A stretch of DNA of 7,944 nucleotides, from the NCBI GenBank assembly GCA_903930395.1, contig CAIYYE010000060.1, positions 1-7,944 of the forward strand. The letters run 5' to 3'. This document shows positions 1 to 7,944 of the stretch, piece by piece. Position numbers and translations under genes: made by a program. Numbering within the stretch: the stretch's first letter is position 1; each line of letters starts with the position of its first letter. Below the pieces are notes generated by a model that was given only the letters and a program-made list of their open reading frames with translations, was not told where the DNA came from and ran no database searches. The stretch is from an uncultured beta proteobacterium (lineage in GTDB: Bacteria; Pseudomonadota; Gammaproteobacteria; Burkholderiales; Rhodocyclaceae).

Positions 1-1
1 G

Positions 2-835
2 ACCTGGCGCCGCGATGGGCGCGATGCTTTCGGCAATCCCGTGACCTGGATGGCCTTCCATGTGCCGCACGACGAGTTGCTCATCCGTTCGGCCATGACC
101 GTGGCCGTCACGCCGCACCTGCCGGAGAAGCTCGAGGACTCCATTCCCTGGGAGGAGTTACGCGACCGCCTGGCCTACGACTCGACCGAGCCGCTGGCGG
201 CTGACCTCGATGCGACGCGTTTCCTCTTCGAGAGTCCGCACGTCCGCGTCAAGCACGAGCTGGCAGCCTACGCGGCCGACTGCTTCCCGCCGGATACCCC
301 CGTGCTGGTCGGCGCCCAGACGCTGATGGCAAAGATTTTCGACGAGTTCACCTTCGATCCCGAGGCGACCACCGTGTCGACGCCGGTCCTCGAAGTGCTC
401 GAAAACAAGCGCGGCGTCTGCCAGGACTTTGCCCACCTCATGATCGCCTGCCTGCGCGCCATGGGCTTGGCCGCCCGCTATGTCAGCGGCTACCTGCTGA
501 CCCGTCCGCCGCCCGGCAAGCCCCGCCTGATCGGTGCTGACGCGTCGCACGCCTGGGTCTCGGTCTATGCACCCGGCCGCGAAAATGACTGGGTGGATTT
601 CGATCCGACCAACAACCTGCTGCCCAATACCGAGCACATCACGCTCGCCTTCGGCCGCGACTTCTCGGATATTTCGCCCCTGCGCGGCATCATCCTCGGT
701 GGCGGCGGTACAGAGCCGGACGTGGCTGTGACGGTGATTCCGCTCGACGAAGAAGAAATACCCGGCGAACTGCTCGATCTGGAGGCTGCCGGCAAGCCGC
801 CCAAGGCGCCGGAAGCCGACGCCAGCAAAAAGTGA
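2..835 (+). CDS. Transglutaminase-like cysteine protease family protein (5' partial)
   Basis: Bacterial transglutaminase-like protein, probably a cytosolic papain-fold amidase, peptidase or transglutaminase; the substrate is unknown. The frame is open from base 2 and already reads as family sequence (RDGRDAFGNPVTWMAFHVPH), the end of the Bact_transglu_N domain. The GTG at 41 is therefore internal, and the true start lies left of the window, probably some tens of codons away. Counting that GTG as residue 1, the core domain spans about 80-195. It carries the full triad: Cys127 in NKRGVCQDFAH, His170 in DASHAWVSVY and Asp188 in WVDFDPTNN. The GRDFSDISPLRG segment (205-216) is the usual family ending. 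A further 35 or so residues, acidic then Lys/Pro/Ala-rich, form a probably disordered tail. The stop overlaps the start of the flavoprotein by 4 bases, indicating an operon. Such genes often neighbour alpha-E and circularly permuted ATP-grasp genes; none is visible here. Family certain, function unknown. Confidence 0.93.
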   Translation, partial: TWRRDGRDAFGNPVTWMAFHVPHDELLIRSAMTVAVTPHLPEKLEDSIPWEELRDRLAYDSTEPLAADLDATRFLFESPHVRVKHELAAYAADCFPPDTPVLVGAQTLMAKIFDEFTFDPEATTVSTPVLEVLENKRGVCQDFAHLMIACLRAMGLAARYVSGYLLTRPPPGKPRLIGADASHAWVSVYAPGRENDWVDFDPTNNLLPNTEHITLAFGRDFSDISPLRGIILGGGGTEPDVAVTVIPLDEEEIPGELLDLEAAGKPPKAPEADASKK

Positions 836-2067
836 TAACGCGCGTCGCCATCATCGGCGGCGGCCCGGCCGGCCTGATGGCGGCGGAAGTCCTTGCCGCG
901 GCGCCGGATGCCGGGGAACAGGCCAGAGTCATCGAGATCTTCGACGCCATGCCCTCGCTCGGCCGCAAGTTCCTGATGGCCGGCAAGGGCGGCATGAACA
1001 TCACCCATGCCGAGCCGCTGGCCGATTTTGTCGGCCGCTACGGCGAGCGGGCTGCGCAGGTCGCGCCGCTGCTTGACGCCTTCGGGCCAACGCAACTGCG
1101 TGAATGGATACACGGCCTCGGCATCGCCACCTTTGTCGGTACCTCGGGCCGGGTTTTTCCCACCGAGATGAAAGCGGCGCCCTTGCTGCGTGCCTGGCTG
1201 CATCGCCTGCGCGGGCAAGGCGTGCAGTTTCATGTCCGGCATCGCTGGCTGGGCTGGGCCGCCGATGGCAGCCTGCGTTTCGCGACGCCGGCCGGGGCGG
1301 TCGAGATCAAGGCCGATGCGGTCATTCTGGCTCTGGGCGGCGGCAGTTGGGCCAAACTCGGTTCGGATGGTCGCTGGCTGCCTCTGCTCGTCGAGCGTGG
1401 CGTCCCGGTAGCGCCCCTGAAGCCGGCCAATTGCGGCTTTGACGTGGCGTGGAGCGCGTATTTCAGCGAGCGCTTTGCCGGTGCGCCGGTCAAGGCCGTT
1501 ACCGCCAGATGTGCCGGGCTGCCGCCAAAGCAGGGTGAATTCAACATAACTGCGACCGGTATCGAAGGCGGGCTGATCTATGCCCTGGCTGCCCCCTTGC
1601 GCGATGCGCTGGCGCGGGACGGCACAGCCCGGCTCATTCTCGACCTGGCGCCCGGCCGCAGTCTCGAACGCCTGACAGCCGACCTCGCTCGGCCGCGCGG
1701 CCGTGATTCGCTGGCCAACCATCTGCGCCGCCATGCCGCTATCGAGGGCGTCAAGGCCGCGCTGCTGCGCGAATTCTGCCCGCCCGCCGAGCTCAATGCG
1801 GCGACCACTCTGGCTGCGGCAATCAAGTCGCTGCCGCTGACGGTGACTGCCACCCGGCCCATCGACGAAGCGATCAGCACGGCGGGCGGTGTGGCCTTCG
1901 AAGCACTGGATGGCGACCTGATGCTGCGTGACCTGCCGGGCGTCTTTTGCGCCGGCGAAATGCTGGATTGGGAAGCGCCGACCGGTGGTTACCTGCTGAC
2001 CGCCTGTTTCGCCAGTGGCCGGGCAGCCGGGCTGGGGGCCCGGCGCTGGCTGGAGAGCACGGACTAA
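832..2067 (+). CDS. NAD(P)/FAD-dependent oxidoreductase, TIGR03862 (PP_4765-like) flavoprotein
   Basis: Predicted soluble FAD-binding protein of 411 residues, related to the HI0933/YhiN group and best matching the uncharacterised PP_4765-type subgroup by recalled motifs. The Rossmann dinucleotide loop is at the extreme N-terminus ([16 protein letters not shown], 5-20). The family segment [16 protein letters not shown] is at 44-59 and [20 protein letters not shown] at 103-122. A second nucleotide-contact strand, [16 protein letters not shown], is at 165-180. [11 protein letters not shown] is at 240-250. The C-terminal FAD motif [20 protein letters not shown] is at 370-389. Length is normal. 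The GTG start at 832 is required because the first beta strand begins at residue 4-5 and no other start codon lies nearby in frame; the next Met is residue 16, inside the FAD loop. No good Shine-Dalgarno is seen (a GGAAG at 811-815 is too far away), so translation probably depends on coupling to the overlapping transglutaminase. The reaction is unknown. The stop overlaps the convergent kinase's stop. Confidence 0.92.
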   Translation: MITRVAIIGGGPAGLMAAEVLAAAPDAGEQARVIEIFDAMPSLGRKFLMAGKGGMNITHAEPLADFVGRYGERAAQVAPLLDAFGPTQLREWIHGLGIATFVGTSGRVFPTEMKAAPLLRAWLHRLRGQGVQFHVRHRWLGWAADGSLRFATPAGAVEIKADAVILALGGGSWAKLGSDGRWLPLLVERGVPVAPLKPANCGFDVAWSAYFSERFAGAPVKAVTARCAGLPPKQGEFNITATGIEGGLIYALAAPLRDALARDGTARLILDLAPGRSLERLTADLARPRGRDSLANHLRRHAAIEGVKAALLREFCPPAELNAATTLAAAIKSLPLTVTATRPIDEAISTAGGVAFEALDGDLMLRDLPGVFCAGEMLDWEAPTGGYLLTACFASGRAAGLGARRWLESTD

Positions 2068-5000
2068 TCCGGCATTCCCGGTCGCAGGGTGGCGTTGAGC
2101 AGGGCCAGGGCCTCTTCGAATTCGAAGGCGTTGATGTGTTTGTCGAATGCCGGGTATGCCGCGCCGAGTACTGTCCTGAGGGTCGTTGCTTGCTGGCGGA
2201 CCAGATCCTGAACGCTCATTTCACCCTGTTGCAGTTCCCGGCGGATGCGCTCGATCAGCGGGGGCGTGGTGATCGCATCACCTTCTGCAGCGACGCTCCC
2301 GGTTGCCGTGACGAGGCTGTGCAATTGCTCGAACAGGGCCTTGCAGGCCTGTTCTGTTTCGTCGATGAGGGGGGCGACCAAGGTCATTTCCTGACCCTCC
2401 TTGATCGCCAGCTCAAGCGCAGCCGCGGCCTTGTTGATGAGCGTGGCGCCGAGCGTGGCGGCGACGCCTTTCAGCGAGTGGGCGAGGCGGCGGGCTTCGT
2501 CGCGGTTGCCGGCGGCCAGGTTGGTGCGCATCCGGGCAAAGTCGTCGAGGTGGGTTTCGGCAAACTTGACGAGCAGGCGGCGGTAGCTGTCCATGCGGCC
2601 GCGTACGGCGCGCAGGCCCTGTTGGGTGTCGAGTCCGGTAATGGCGGCGAGGTCGTTGTCGGCAATCTGGCCGCTGTTTGACGGCGCTGGCGGCCAGGGC
2701 CGGGTCGGCAGCCAGCGGGCCAGGGCCGCATCCAGCACTTGCGGGGCGACCGGCTTGGCGACGTGGTCGTTCATGCCGGCGGCCAGGCAGATGTCGCGGT
2801 CTTCATCAAATGCATTGGCCGTCATCGCCAGGATGGGGATTTTTCCCCAGCCGGGCAGGGCGCGGATTTGACGGGTGGCTTCGAGCCCGTCCATGACGGG
2901 CATCTGCATGTCCATGAGGACCAGGTCGTAATGCCGCCGACGGGCGAAGGCGAGTGCCTGGCCACCATCGACGGCGATGTCGACGTGCAGTCCGGCATTT
3001 TTCAGGAGGTCGCTGGCGACTTCGGCATTGATGGCGTTGTCTTCGGCCAGCAGGACATGGGCGCCGCGCTGGAAATTTGCCGATGGTGCGCGCGGGGCTT
3101 CGGCCAATGCCGGGGTTTCGCTCGCCAGGCCCAGGCGGGCGGTAAACCAGAAGGTGCTGCCCTGGCCCGGCGTGCTATCGGCCCCGATCTCGCCCTGCAT
3201 CGCCTGGGCCAGCCGGCGGCTGATCGCCAGCCCCAGGCCGGTGCCGCCATAGCGCCGCGTAGTCGAGGTGTCGGCTTGTTCGAAGGGCAGGAAGAGCTTG
3301 TCCATCGTCGCCGCGTCGATGCCGATGCCGGTATCGCTGACTTCGCAGCGGATTGTGGCGCTGTCCTCCTCGCGGACGAGCAGGCGCATCCTCACCTCGA
3401 TCGCACCGCTGGGCGTGAACTTGATGGCGTTGGAGAGGAAGTTGAGCAGTATCTGCTGGATGCGCAGGGGGTCGCCGAGCAGGTTTTCCGGCAAGGCCGG
3501 GTCCACGTGGCAGGTGATCGGTAGACGCTTGGTCTCGGCCCGTTCGGCCACCATGGCACAGGTGGCGGTGCAAATGCCGGCCAGTGAAAAGTGGGTGTTT
3601 TCCAGCTGCAGTTTGTCGGCCTCGATTTTTGAAATATCGAGCACGTCGTTGATGATGCCCATGAGGTGCTGTGCCGCATCGGCAACCTTGCCCAGCCGTT
3701 CCTGCTGGGCGAGGTCGCCGGTACTGCGTTGGGCGATGTGGGTGAGGCCGATGATGGCGTTCATCGGGGTGCGGATTTCGTGGCTGATGTTGGCGAGGAA
3801 GGCGCTCTTGGCCTTGCTCGCTGTTTCGGCTTCTTCCTTGGCCCGGATCAATTGCTCGGTGCGTTCGGCGACCAGGGTTTCGAGGTGCTGGCGGTGCTTG
3901 TCCAGCTCTGCCTGAATGCGTTTTTTATCGCTGATGTCTTCCTGGATGCCCAGGTAATGGGTAATCCGGCCATCGGACTGGCGCACCGGAGAGATGATCG
4001 CGAAGCTCGAATACTGCGAGCCATCCTTGCGCTGATTGATGAATTCCCCGCGCCAGATTTCGCCCCGGTTCAAGGTACTCCATAGTTCGACATAGGTGTC
4101 CCGGCCGGTGAGCTGGGAGTTCATCAGACGCGGATTGTTGCCGATGGCTTCTTCGCGGGAATAGCCGGTGTTGCGGACAAAGGCGTCGTTGACGTACTCG
4201 ATCTCGGCGGTGGTATTGGTGATCAGGATGCTGTGCGGGTTCTGCTCGATGGCCTGCGAAAGCTTGCGCAATTGATGCTCGGCCTCATGCCGTTCGGTCA
4301 CATCCTGCACCGTGCCAACGGCAGAAATGGCACGGCCCGAGGGGTCGAAATGGATATGCGCCCGCTCGCGTACCCAGCGCGTCTGACCCTGGCGGAGGAT
4401 GCGATGTTCGCTGTCGTAGGGAGCGCCGCCCAGGGCATCGTGCCATTCGCTGAGCACGGACTGGCGGTCCTCCGGGTGGATATGTTCGACAAAGTCCCGC
4501 AATTGCCGGACATGGTCGGCGGGCAGTCCGAATATCTCGTAGACCTCGTTGCTCCACTCCAGCTGGTCGTTGGCGATGTCCAGCGTCCAGCTACCGAGAT
4601 GGGCGACGGCCTGGGCTTCGCGCAGCAAGGCTTCGCTCTGGCGCAGGCGCTGCTCGAACTGCTTGCGTTCGGTGATGTCCTGGCTCGTGCCGAAAAGCTG
4701 GCTGACCCGGCCGTCGCTGCCCTGGACGATCTGGCCGACGGTATGTATCCAGCGTTCGGCGCCATCGCTGCGGCGGTTCACGCGATATTCGTTGTCGAAA
4801 GGCTGGCCGCCGCGAAAGACGTGATCGCGCGAGTACTCGCTCATCCGCACGCGGTCTTCCGGGTGGATCAACTGGCGCCAGCCCTCGGTGTTCAGCACTT
4901 CGTCCGGGGCCAGGCCGAATATCTCGTTGTGGGTGGGTGATCCGCTCAGGCTGTCGATCGCTGCCGCGAAAGTGAAATGACCCAGCCTTGCCAGGCGCTG

Positions 5001-6764
5001 CGCCTGGAGCAACATGGCCTCGCTCTGCGCCAGTGTCTGCCGCGAGCGCTGCATGCTCATGCCGAGGCCGAGTTCACCAGCCAGGTTGCAGAGCAAGTTA
5101 ATTTCGTCATCGTCGAACGGGTCGATTTTGGTCGAGTAGAGATTGAGGGTGCTGACGATACGCCCATCAATCCGCACAGGCAGGGAAATCAAGGCGCGAA
5201 ATCCCTGTTTCCGGGCGCTCTCGCGCCATGGCTCGAAAGTCGTGTCGGCGTCGATGTCGCGGACAATCGACGGGACGCCGCTGCGCACGGCCCGGCCGCA
5301 GGGGCCATGCCCGTTCGCCGACTCCTCCCAGCTCACTTCCAGCTGCTGCAGATAGGCATCGGCCATCCCTGAAAAGGCGGTCGGCACAATGCTCTTTTTC
5401 GGGTCGTGCATCACATCGCCAACCCAGGCCATCTGGTAATCGCCGATATCAACGGCGATGGTGCAGACTTCGGTCAGCATCTCGGTCTCGTCCTTGTGGC
5501 GGACGAGGGCCTGGGCGACGCCGCTCATCATGCGCAGGGCGCGGTTCTGGCGGTTGATTTGCTGGCGGGCACCTTGCCGGTCGGTGATGTCGCAGACCAC
5601 GCCGATACTGACGCGTTTGCCATCGTCCTCATCGGTCTCGATGGTGCAACTGCGATCCTCCACCCAGAGCCAGTGGCCGTCGTTGTGCTGGAGGCGATAC
5701 TCGATGATGCGCGAAGGGCCGCCCTGGTCATTTTTCCGGCTGGCGACGTGGGTCAGCAAGTGCCGGTCATCAGGATGGATCCTTGCTGTCCACTCGGCCT
5801 TGGTGGCCGGCGCAGCCTCCCGCCCGAGGCCGAGCATGGCCAGGAGGCCGTCGCTGGCGATGAGGCGGCCGGTGTGGTGACGATATTCCCAGCTGCCGGC
5901 AGCCGCGCCGTCGAGTGTCAGTTGCAGGTAGGTTTCGAGGCGCGTGCGCTCGCGTTCCAGCAGGGCCTGGTGTCTGACGATTTCGAGCTGCTCCAGGGCG
6001 AGCTGTTCGAGGAGCCGGCGTTGGCTGATGACGCCGAGAACACGAGCATCACCTTTGAAGACGACCATGTGACGGACCCGGAAGCGGTTCATCGCTTCCA
6101 GGGCGGCACTCAGCGTGGCCGTCACCGAAATGCTGCGCAAGGGGGTGCTCATGGCCTGCCCCAGGGGGAGCAATTGCGGCTCCTCGCTGGTGCCAAGCAA
6201 ACGCGGGATGTCGCGTTCGGTAATGATGCCGGCCGGCAGGCCCTTGTCGCTGACAATCAGATAGTCGGTGCCATGCCCGATCATGCTCGCCATGGCGTCG
6301 CCGAGTGTGGCATCCGACGGCAGGATGGGGATGTTTCTGTCGAGGATGCCCTGCAGCGTGCGCAGGTGATGGAAGGCCTCGTTGCCCAGGTTCAGGCGGA
6401 AATCGGTGTCGCTGACGATGCCGCAGACCTGGCCGGCCGGGTCGGTGACGACCAGGTGGCGAATATCGTTGGCCTCGACCAGCTGCCGGGCGGCACCCAG
6501 GTCGAGATCGGCCGGGGCGGTGATCAAGGGGTGCGACATGATGGCGTCGAGCTGGACATTGCCCGTCGGGTGGTCATTCAGGGCATTGAGGATGTTGCTT
6601 TCGGTGACGATGCCGAGGGCCGTTCCATCGTCCATCACGAGCAGGCTGGAAATGTGCGCCTCGGCCATCAGCCGTGCCGCATCGCGCAACATGGCCTGGG
6701 GCGGGAGGTTGCGTATCGTGCCGGTCATGATGTCGCGCAGCGTGGTCGGCCGGGCGGGGATCAT
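2064..6764 (-). CDS. CBS(x4)-PAS-GAF-PAS(x3) hybrid sensor histidine kinase with receiver and Hpt domains
   Basis: Complete 1566-residue phosphorelay kinase. No hydrophobic membrane segment or signal peptide is visible, so it is predicted cytosolic. Approximate domain order: four CBS repeats (9-62, 74-126, 137-190, 203-256); a helical linker (255-282); PAS_3-type PAS (280-395, ending CDITDR); GAF (407-572); PAS (585-700, ending SQDITERK); PAS (712-826, ending QDVTERH); PAS (830-948, ending QEDISDKK); a coiled coil (945-985); HisKA with His995 in [14 protein letters not shown]; HATPase with N-box Asn1108/Asn1112, DTGIGI at 1144-1149 and GGTGLGL at 1173-1179; receiver (1236-1352) with Glu1241/Asp1242, phospho-acceptor Asp1285, Thr1315 and Lys1337; Hpt with His1429 in [12 protein letters not shown]; and an 80-residue helical tail. 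All catalytic residues are present, so a His995-Asp1285-His1429 relay is expected. CBS pairs typically bind AMP/ATP, so energy state is a plausible input (inference). The start follows a GGAG site and overlaps the preceding kinase's stop (ATGA). The output regulator is not in view. Confidence 0.97.
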   Translation of the reverse strand: MIPARPTTLRDIMTGTIRNLPPQAMLRDAARLMAEAHISSLLVMDDGTALGIVTESNILNALNDHPTGNVQLDAIMSHPLITAPADLDLGAARQLVEANDIRHLVVTDPAGQVCGIVSDTDFRLNLGNEAFHHLRTLQGILDRNIPILPSDATLGDAMASMIGHGTDYLIVSDKGLPAGIITERDIPRLLGTSEEPQLLPLGQAMSTPLRSISVTATLSAALEAMNRFRVRHMVVFKGDARVLGVISQRRLLEQLALEQLEIVRHQALLERERTRLETYLQLTLDGAAAGSWEYRHHTGRLIASDGLLAMLGLGREAAPATKAEWTARIHPDDRHLLTHVASRKNDQGGPSRIIEYRLQHNDGHWLWVEDRSCTIETDEDDGKRVSIGVVCDITDRQGARQQINRQNRALRMMSGVAQALVRHKDETEMLTEVCTIAVDIGDYQMAWVGDVMHDPKKSIVPTAFSGMADAYLQQLEVSWEESANGHGPCGRAVRSGVPSIVRDIDADTTFEPWRESARKQGFRALISLPVRIDGRIVSTLNLYSTKIDPFDDDEINLLCNLAGELGLGMSMQRSRQTLAQSEAMLLQAQRLARLGHFTFAAAIDSLSGSPTHNEIFGLAPDEVLNTEGWRQLIHPEDRVRMSEYSRDHVFRGGQPFDNEYRVNRRSDGAERWIHTVGQIVQGSDGRVSQLFGTSQDITERKQFEQRLRQSEALLREAQAVAHLGSWTLDIANDQLEWSNEVYEIFGLPADHVRQLRDFVEHIHPEDRQSVLSEWHDALGGAPYDSEHRILRQGQTRWVRERAHIHFDPSGRAISAVGTVQDVTERHEAEHQLRKLSQAIEQNPHSILITNTTAEIEYVNDAFVRNTGYSREEAIGNNPRLMNSQLTGRDTYVELWSTLNRGEIWRGEFINQRKDGSQYSSFAIISPVRQSDGRITHYLGIQEDISDKKRIQAELDKHRQHLETLVAERTEQLIRAKEEAETASKAKSAFLANISHEIRTPMNAIIGLTHIAQRSTGDLAQQERLGKVADAAQHLMGIINDVLDISKIEADKLQLENTHFSLAGICTATCAMVAERAETKRLPITCHVDPALPENLLGDPLRIQQILLNFLSNAIKFTPSGAIEVRMRLLVREEDSATIRCEVSDTGIGIDAATMDKLFLPFEQADTSTTRRYGGTGLGLAISRRLAQAMQGEIGADSTPGQGSTFWFTARLGLASETPALAEAPRAPSANFQRGAHVLLAEDNAINAEVASDLLKNAGLHVDIAVDGGQALAFARRRHYDLVLMDMQMPVMDGLEATRQIRALPGWGKIPILAMTANAFDEDRDICLAAGMNDHVAKPVAPQVLDAALARWLPTRPWPPAPSNSGQIADNDLAAITGLDTQQGLRAVRGRMDSYRRLLVKFAETHLDDFARMRTNLAAGNRDEARRLAHSLKGVAATLGATLINKAAAALELAIKEGQEMTLVAPLIDETEQACKALFEQLHSLVTATGSVAAEGDAITTPPLIERIRRELQQGEMSVQDLVRQQATTLRTVLGAAYPAFDKHINAFEFEEALALLNATLRPGMPD

Positions 6765-7944
6765 ACGGGCTCCGTGGGCGGTGCTGCGACGAGTGGGGCA
6801 AGCGCCCGGCAGGTCGCCTCCAGGCGCTCGGCCAGTGTGGCGAGCAGGCGTTCGGTATCAGGGTGCGGGGCAGCCTGGCGCAGGGCATCGTCGAGCCCGC
6901 GCGCCGCATCGTAGATGCCGGTCAGGCCCAGTGTGCCGGAAACTCCCTTGAGGCCGTGGGTGATTTGCTCGGCCTGGGCAATGTCGCCGCTGTTCAGTGC
7001 CGCGCTGATTTTTTCGATGTCCGTGCCGTGCGTCGTCAGGAAAATGCCGAGCAGGCGCAAATAACTCGGCAGCTTGCCGCGCAGGGCATTCAGGCCATAG
7101 GCGACATCGAGTCCGGGGATTCTTTCAAGGGCGGTACGGGTGTCCGGGGGGCCATTGTCCGGGGCAGATACGGGGGCTAAAGGCGGGGGCAGGGGGGGCA
7201 GGCTGCTGTCCGTCACGACGGCCGGCGTCAGCCACTTGATGAGCGCGGCGTAAAGGCTGCCCGGATCGACCGGTTTGGCGACATGGTCGCTCATGCCGGC
7301 CTCGAGGCAGCGTCGGCGGTCCTCGCCAAAGGCGTTGGCGGTCATCGCCAGAATCGGAACATGGCGCCCGCTGGCGCTGTGCCGGATCAGCCGGGTGGCA
7401 GCCAGGCCATCCATGACCGGCATCTGGATGTCCATCAGGATCAGGTCGTAGGCCGTTTCGGCGGCCATGGCGACGGCTTTTTCGCCATTGTCGGCAAGAT
7501 CGACATGTAGACCGATACCGCGCAATAGTTCGAGCGCCACTTCCTGGTTGATCGGATTGTCTTCCGCCAGCAGGACGCGCGCCCTGGGTCGCTGTTCGCC
7601 AATCAGGCGTTTGGCATCGCTGGCCGAACAGGGCAGGGTGGTGACCTCACCGGGGGTGGTGCCGGCCCGCAGACGGGCCGTGAACCAGAATGTGCTGCCT
7701 TCGCCGGGGGCGCTGGTGAGCCCGGCTTCGCCCCCCATCAGGTGGGCCAGGCGGTGCGAGATGGCGAGACCCAGTCCGGTGCCACCAAAGCGCCGTGTCG
7801 TCGAGTTGTCGGCCTGCTCGAAGGCCTTGAAGAGCCGGGCTTGCTGATCGGGCGGGATGCCGATGCCGGTGTCGGATACGGCGAAGCGGACAAGCAGGGT
7901 CTCGCCTTTGGTCATGACCAGCTTGACGGAGACCGAGATGCTGC
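6761..7944 (-). CDS. Hybrid sensor histidine kinase, C-terminal part (HATPase-receiver-Hpt; 5' partial)
   Basis: C-terminal 393 residues of a second hybrid kinase. The frame stays open to the window edge and reads SISVSVKLV before the Met at 7915, continuing the HATPase strand, so that Met is internal and the sensor and HisKA domains lie to the right. Numbering from that Met: ATPase G1 box DTGIGIP (15-21) and G2 box FGGTGLGL (43-50); receiver (about 111-230) with Glu118/Asp119, phospho-acceptor Asp162 in [13 protein letters not shown], Thr192 and Lys214; a proline-rich linker (about 239-257); and Hpt (about 262-372) with His320 in [13 protein letters not shown]. All phosphotransfer residues seen are intact. 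The HATPase and receiver closely resemble those of the downstream 1566-residue kinase. That gene starts inside this stop codon (4-base overlap), so both are probably made from one mRNA by coupled translation. The promoter is outside the window. The sensory input cannot be judged from the visible part. Confidence 0.95.
   Translation of the reverse strand, partial: SISVSVKLVMTKGETLLVRFAVSDTGIGIPPDQQARLFKAFEQADNSTTRRFGGTGLGLAISHRLAHLMGGEAGLTSAPGEGSTFWFTARLRAGTTPGEVTTLPCSASDAKRLIGEQRPRARVLLAEDNPINQEVALELLRGIGLHVDLADNGEKAVAMAAETAYDLILMDIQMPVMDGLAATRLIRHSASGRHVPILAMTANAFGEDRRRCLEAGMSDHVAKPVDPGSLYAALIKWLTPAVVTDSSLPPLPPPLAPVSAPDNGPPDTRTALERIPGLDVAYGLNALRGKLPSYLRLLGIFLTTHGTDIEKISAALNSGDIAQAEQITHGLKGVSGTLGLTGIYDAARGLDDALRQAAPHPDTERLLATLAERLEATCRALAPLVAAPPTEPV
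6770..6773 (-). promoter_or_regulatory. Ribosome binding site of the 1566-residue kinase
   Basis: On the minus strand GGAG lies 5 bases before the ATG at 6764 (read as GGAGCCCGTATGA). It sits inside the last codons of the preceding kinase gene. Together with the ATGA overlap it supports this start and suggests both re-initiation and independent ribosome loading. Confidence 0.6.

Noticed and set aside
41..43. GTG as start of the transglutaminase gene.
   Set aside because: The frame upstream already reads as conserved family sequence (DAFGNP) to the window edge, so the gene begins outside the window.
565..1734. Minus-strand open frame of 389 codons opposite the transglutaminase and flavoprotein.
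   Set aside because: It runs antisense across two recognised genes, has low-complexity sequence and shows no family motif, so it is a shadow frame.
2026..2044. Inverted repeat GCCGGGC / GCCCGGC with a 5-base loop near the convergent stops, as a bidirectional terminator.
   Set aside because: No run of T follows it on either strand, and it encodes the normal C-terminal [10 protein letters not shown] of the flavoprotein. It may help RNA folding but does not qualify as an intrinsic terminator.
1947..2681. Plus-strand frame of 244 codons crossing the convergent junction.
   Set aside because: It uses a different frame of the flavoprotein end and then the antisense of the Hpt region, with no motif or ribosome site.
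3921..4277. Blue-light LOV domain in the large kinase.
   Set aside because: The required cysteine of GxNCRFLQ is missing (GNNPRLMN), so photoadduct chemistry is not possible.
5406..6914. Long plus-strand open frame of 502 codons opposite the kinase genes.
   Set aside because: It lies fully antisense to well-supported CBS, PAS and GAF coding sequence, has no recognisable domain and biased composition. Such mirror frames are normal in GC-rich genes.
7913..7915. ATG as start of a short receiver-Hpt protein.
   Set aside because: It falls within the HATPase domain and the frame continues with matching beta-strand residues to the window edge. It is an internal Met of a truncated kinase gene.

Overview
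The window is GC-rich and almost fully coding, with strong codon bias. Its gene content (multi-PAS hybrid kinases ending in Hpt domains, a bacterial-type transglutaminase, a TIGR03862-type flavoprotein) suggests a betaproteobacterium, most likely Rhodocyclales (Dechloromonas/Azonexus-like). That placement is an inference from protein style. No rRNA, tRNA, mobile element or CRISPR array is visible, and no stretch over 300 bases lacks a gene.

There are four genes in two convergent pairs. On the plus strand, a transglutaminase-like protein is cut by the left edge and read from base 2. It overlaps by 4 bases (GTGA) with a complete flavoprotein of unknown function (832-2067). On the minus strand, reading from the right edge, a hybrid histidine kinase lacks its N-terminal sensor, which lies outside the window (6761-7944 is visible). 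It overlaps by 4 bases (ATGA) with a second, complete hybrid histidine kinase of 1566 residues (2064-6764). The two units meet tail to tail, and their stop codons share the bases CTAA at 2064-2067. Every gene junction is therefore a 4-base overlap, and no intergenic DNA or promoter lies inside the window.

The most notable gene is the 1566-residue kinase. It has four CBS domains, a PAS, a GAF, three more PAS domains, HisKA, HATPase, a receiver, an Hpt and a C-terminal helical tail, with no evident membrane segment. It looks like a cytosolic phosphorelay sensor that could combine an adenine-nucleotide signal (CBS) with redox or small-molecule signals (PAS/GAF). The upstream kinase ends with the same HATPase-receiver-Hpt module, so the two form a tandem, translationally coupled paralogous pair. 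No stand-alone response regulator is in view; any output partner must lie to the right of the window or elsewhere in the genome. I see no clearly new system. The best leads are the CBS-gated kinase, its coupling to a second kinase, and the transglutaminase-flavoprotein pairing.
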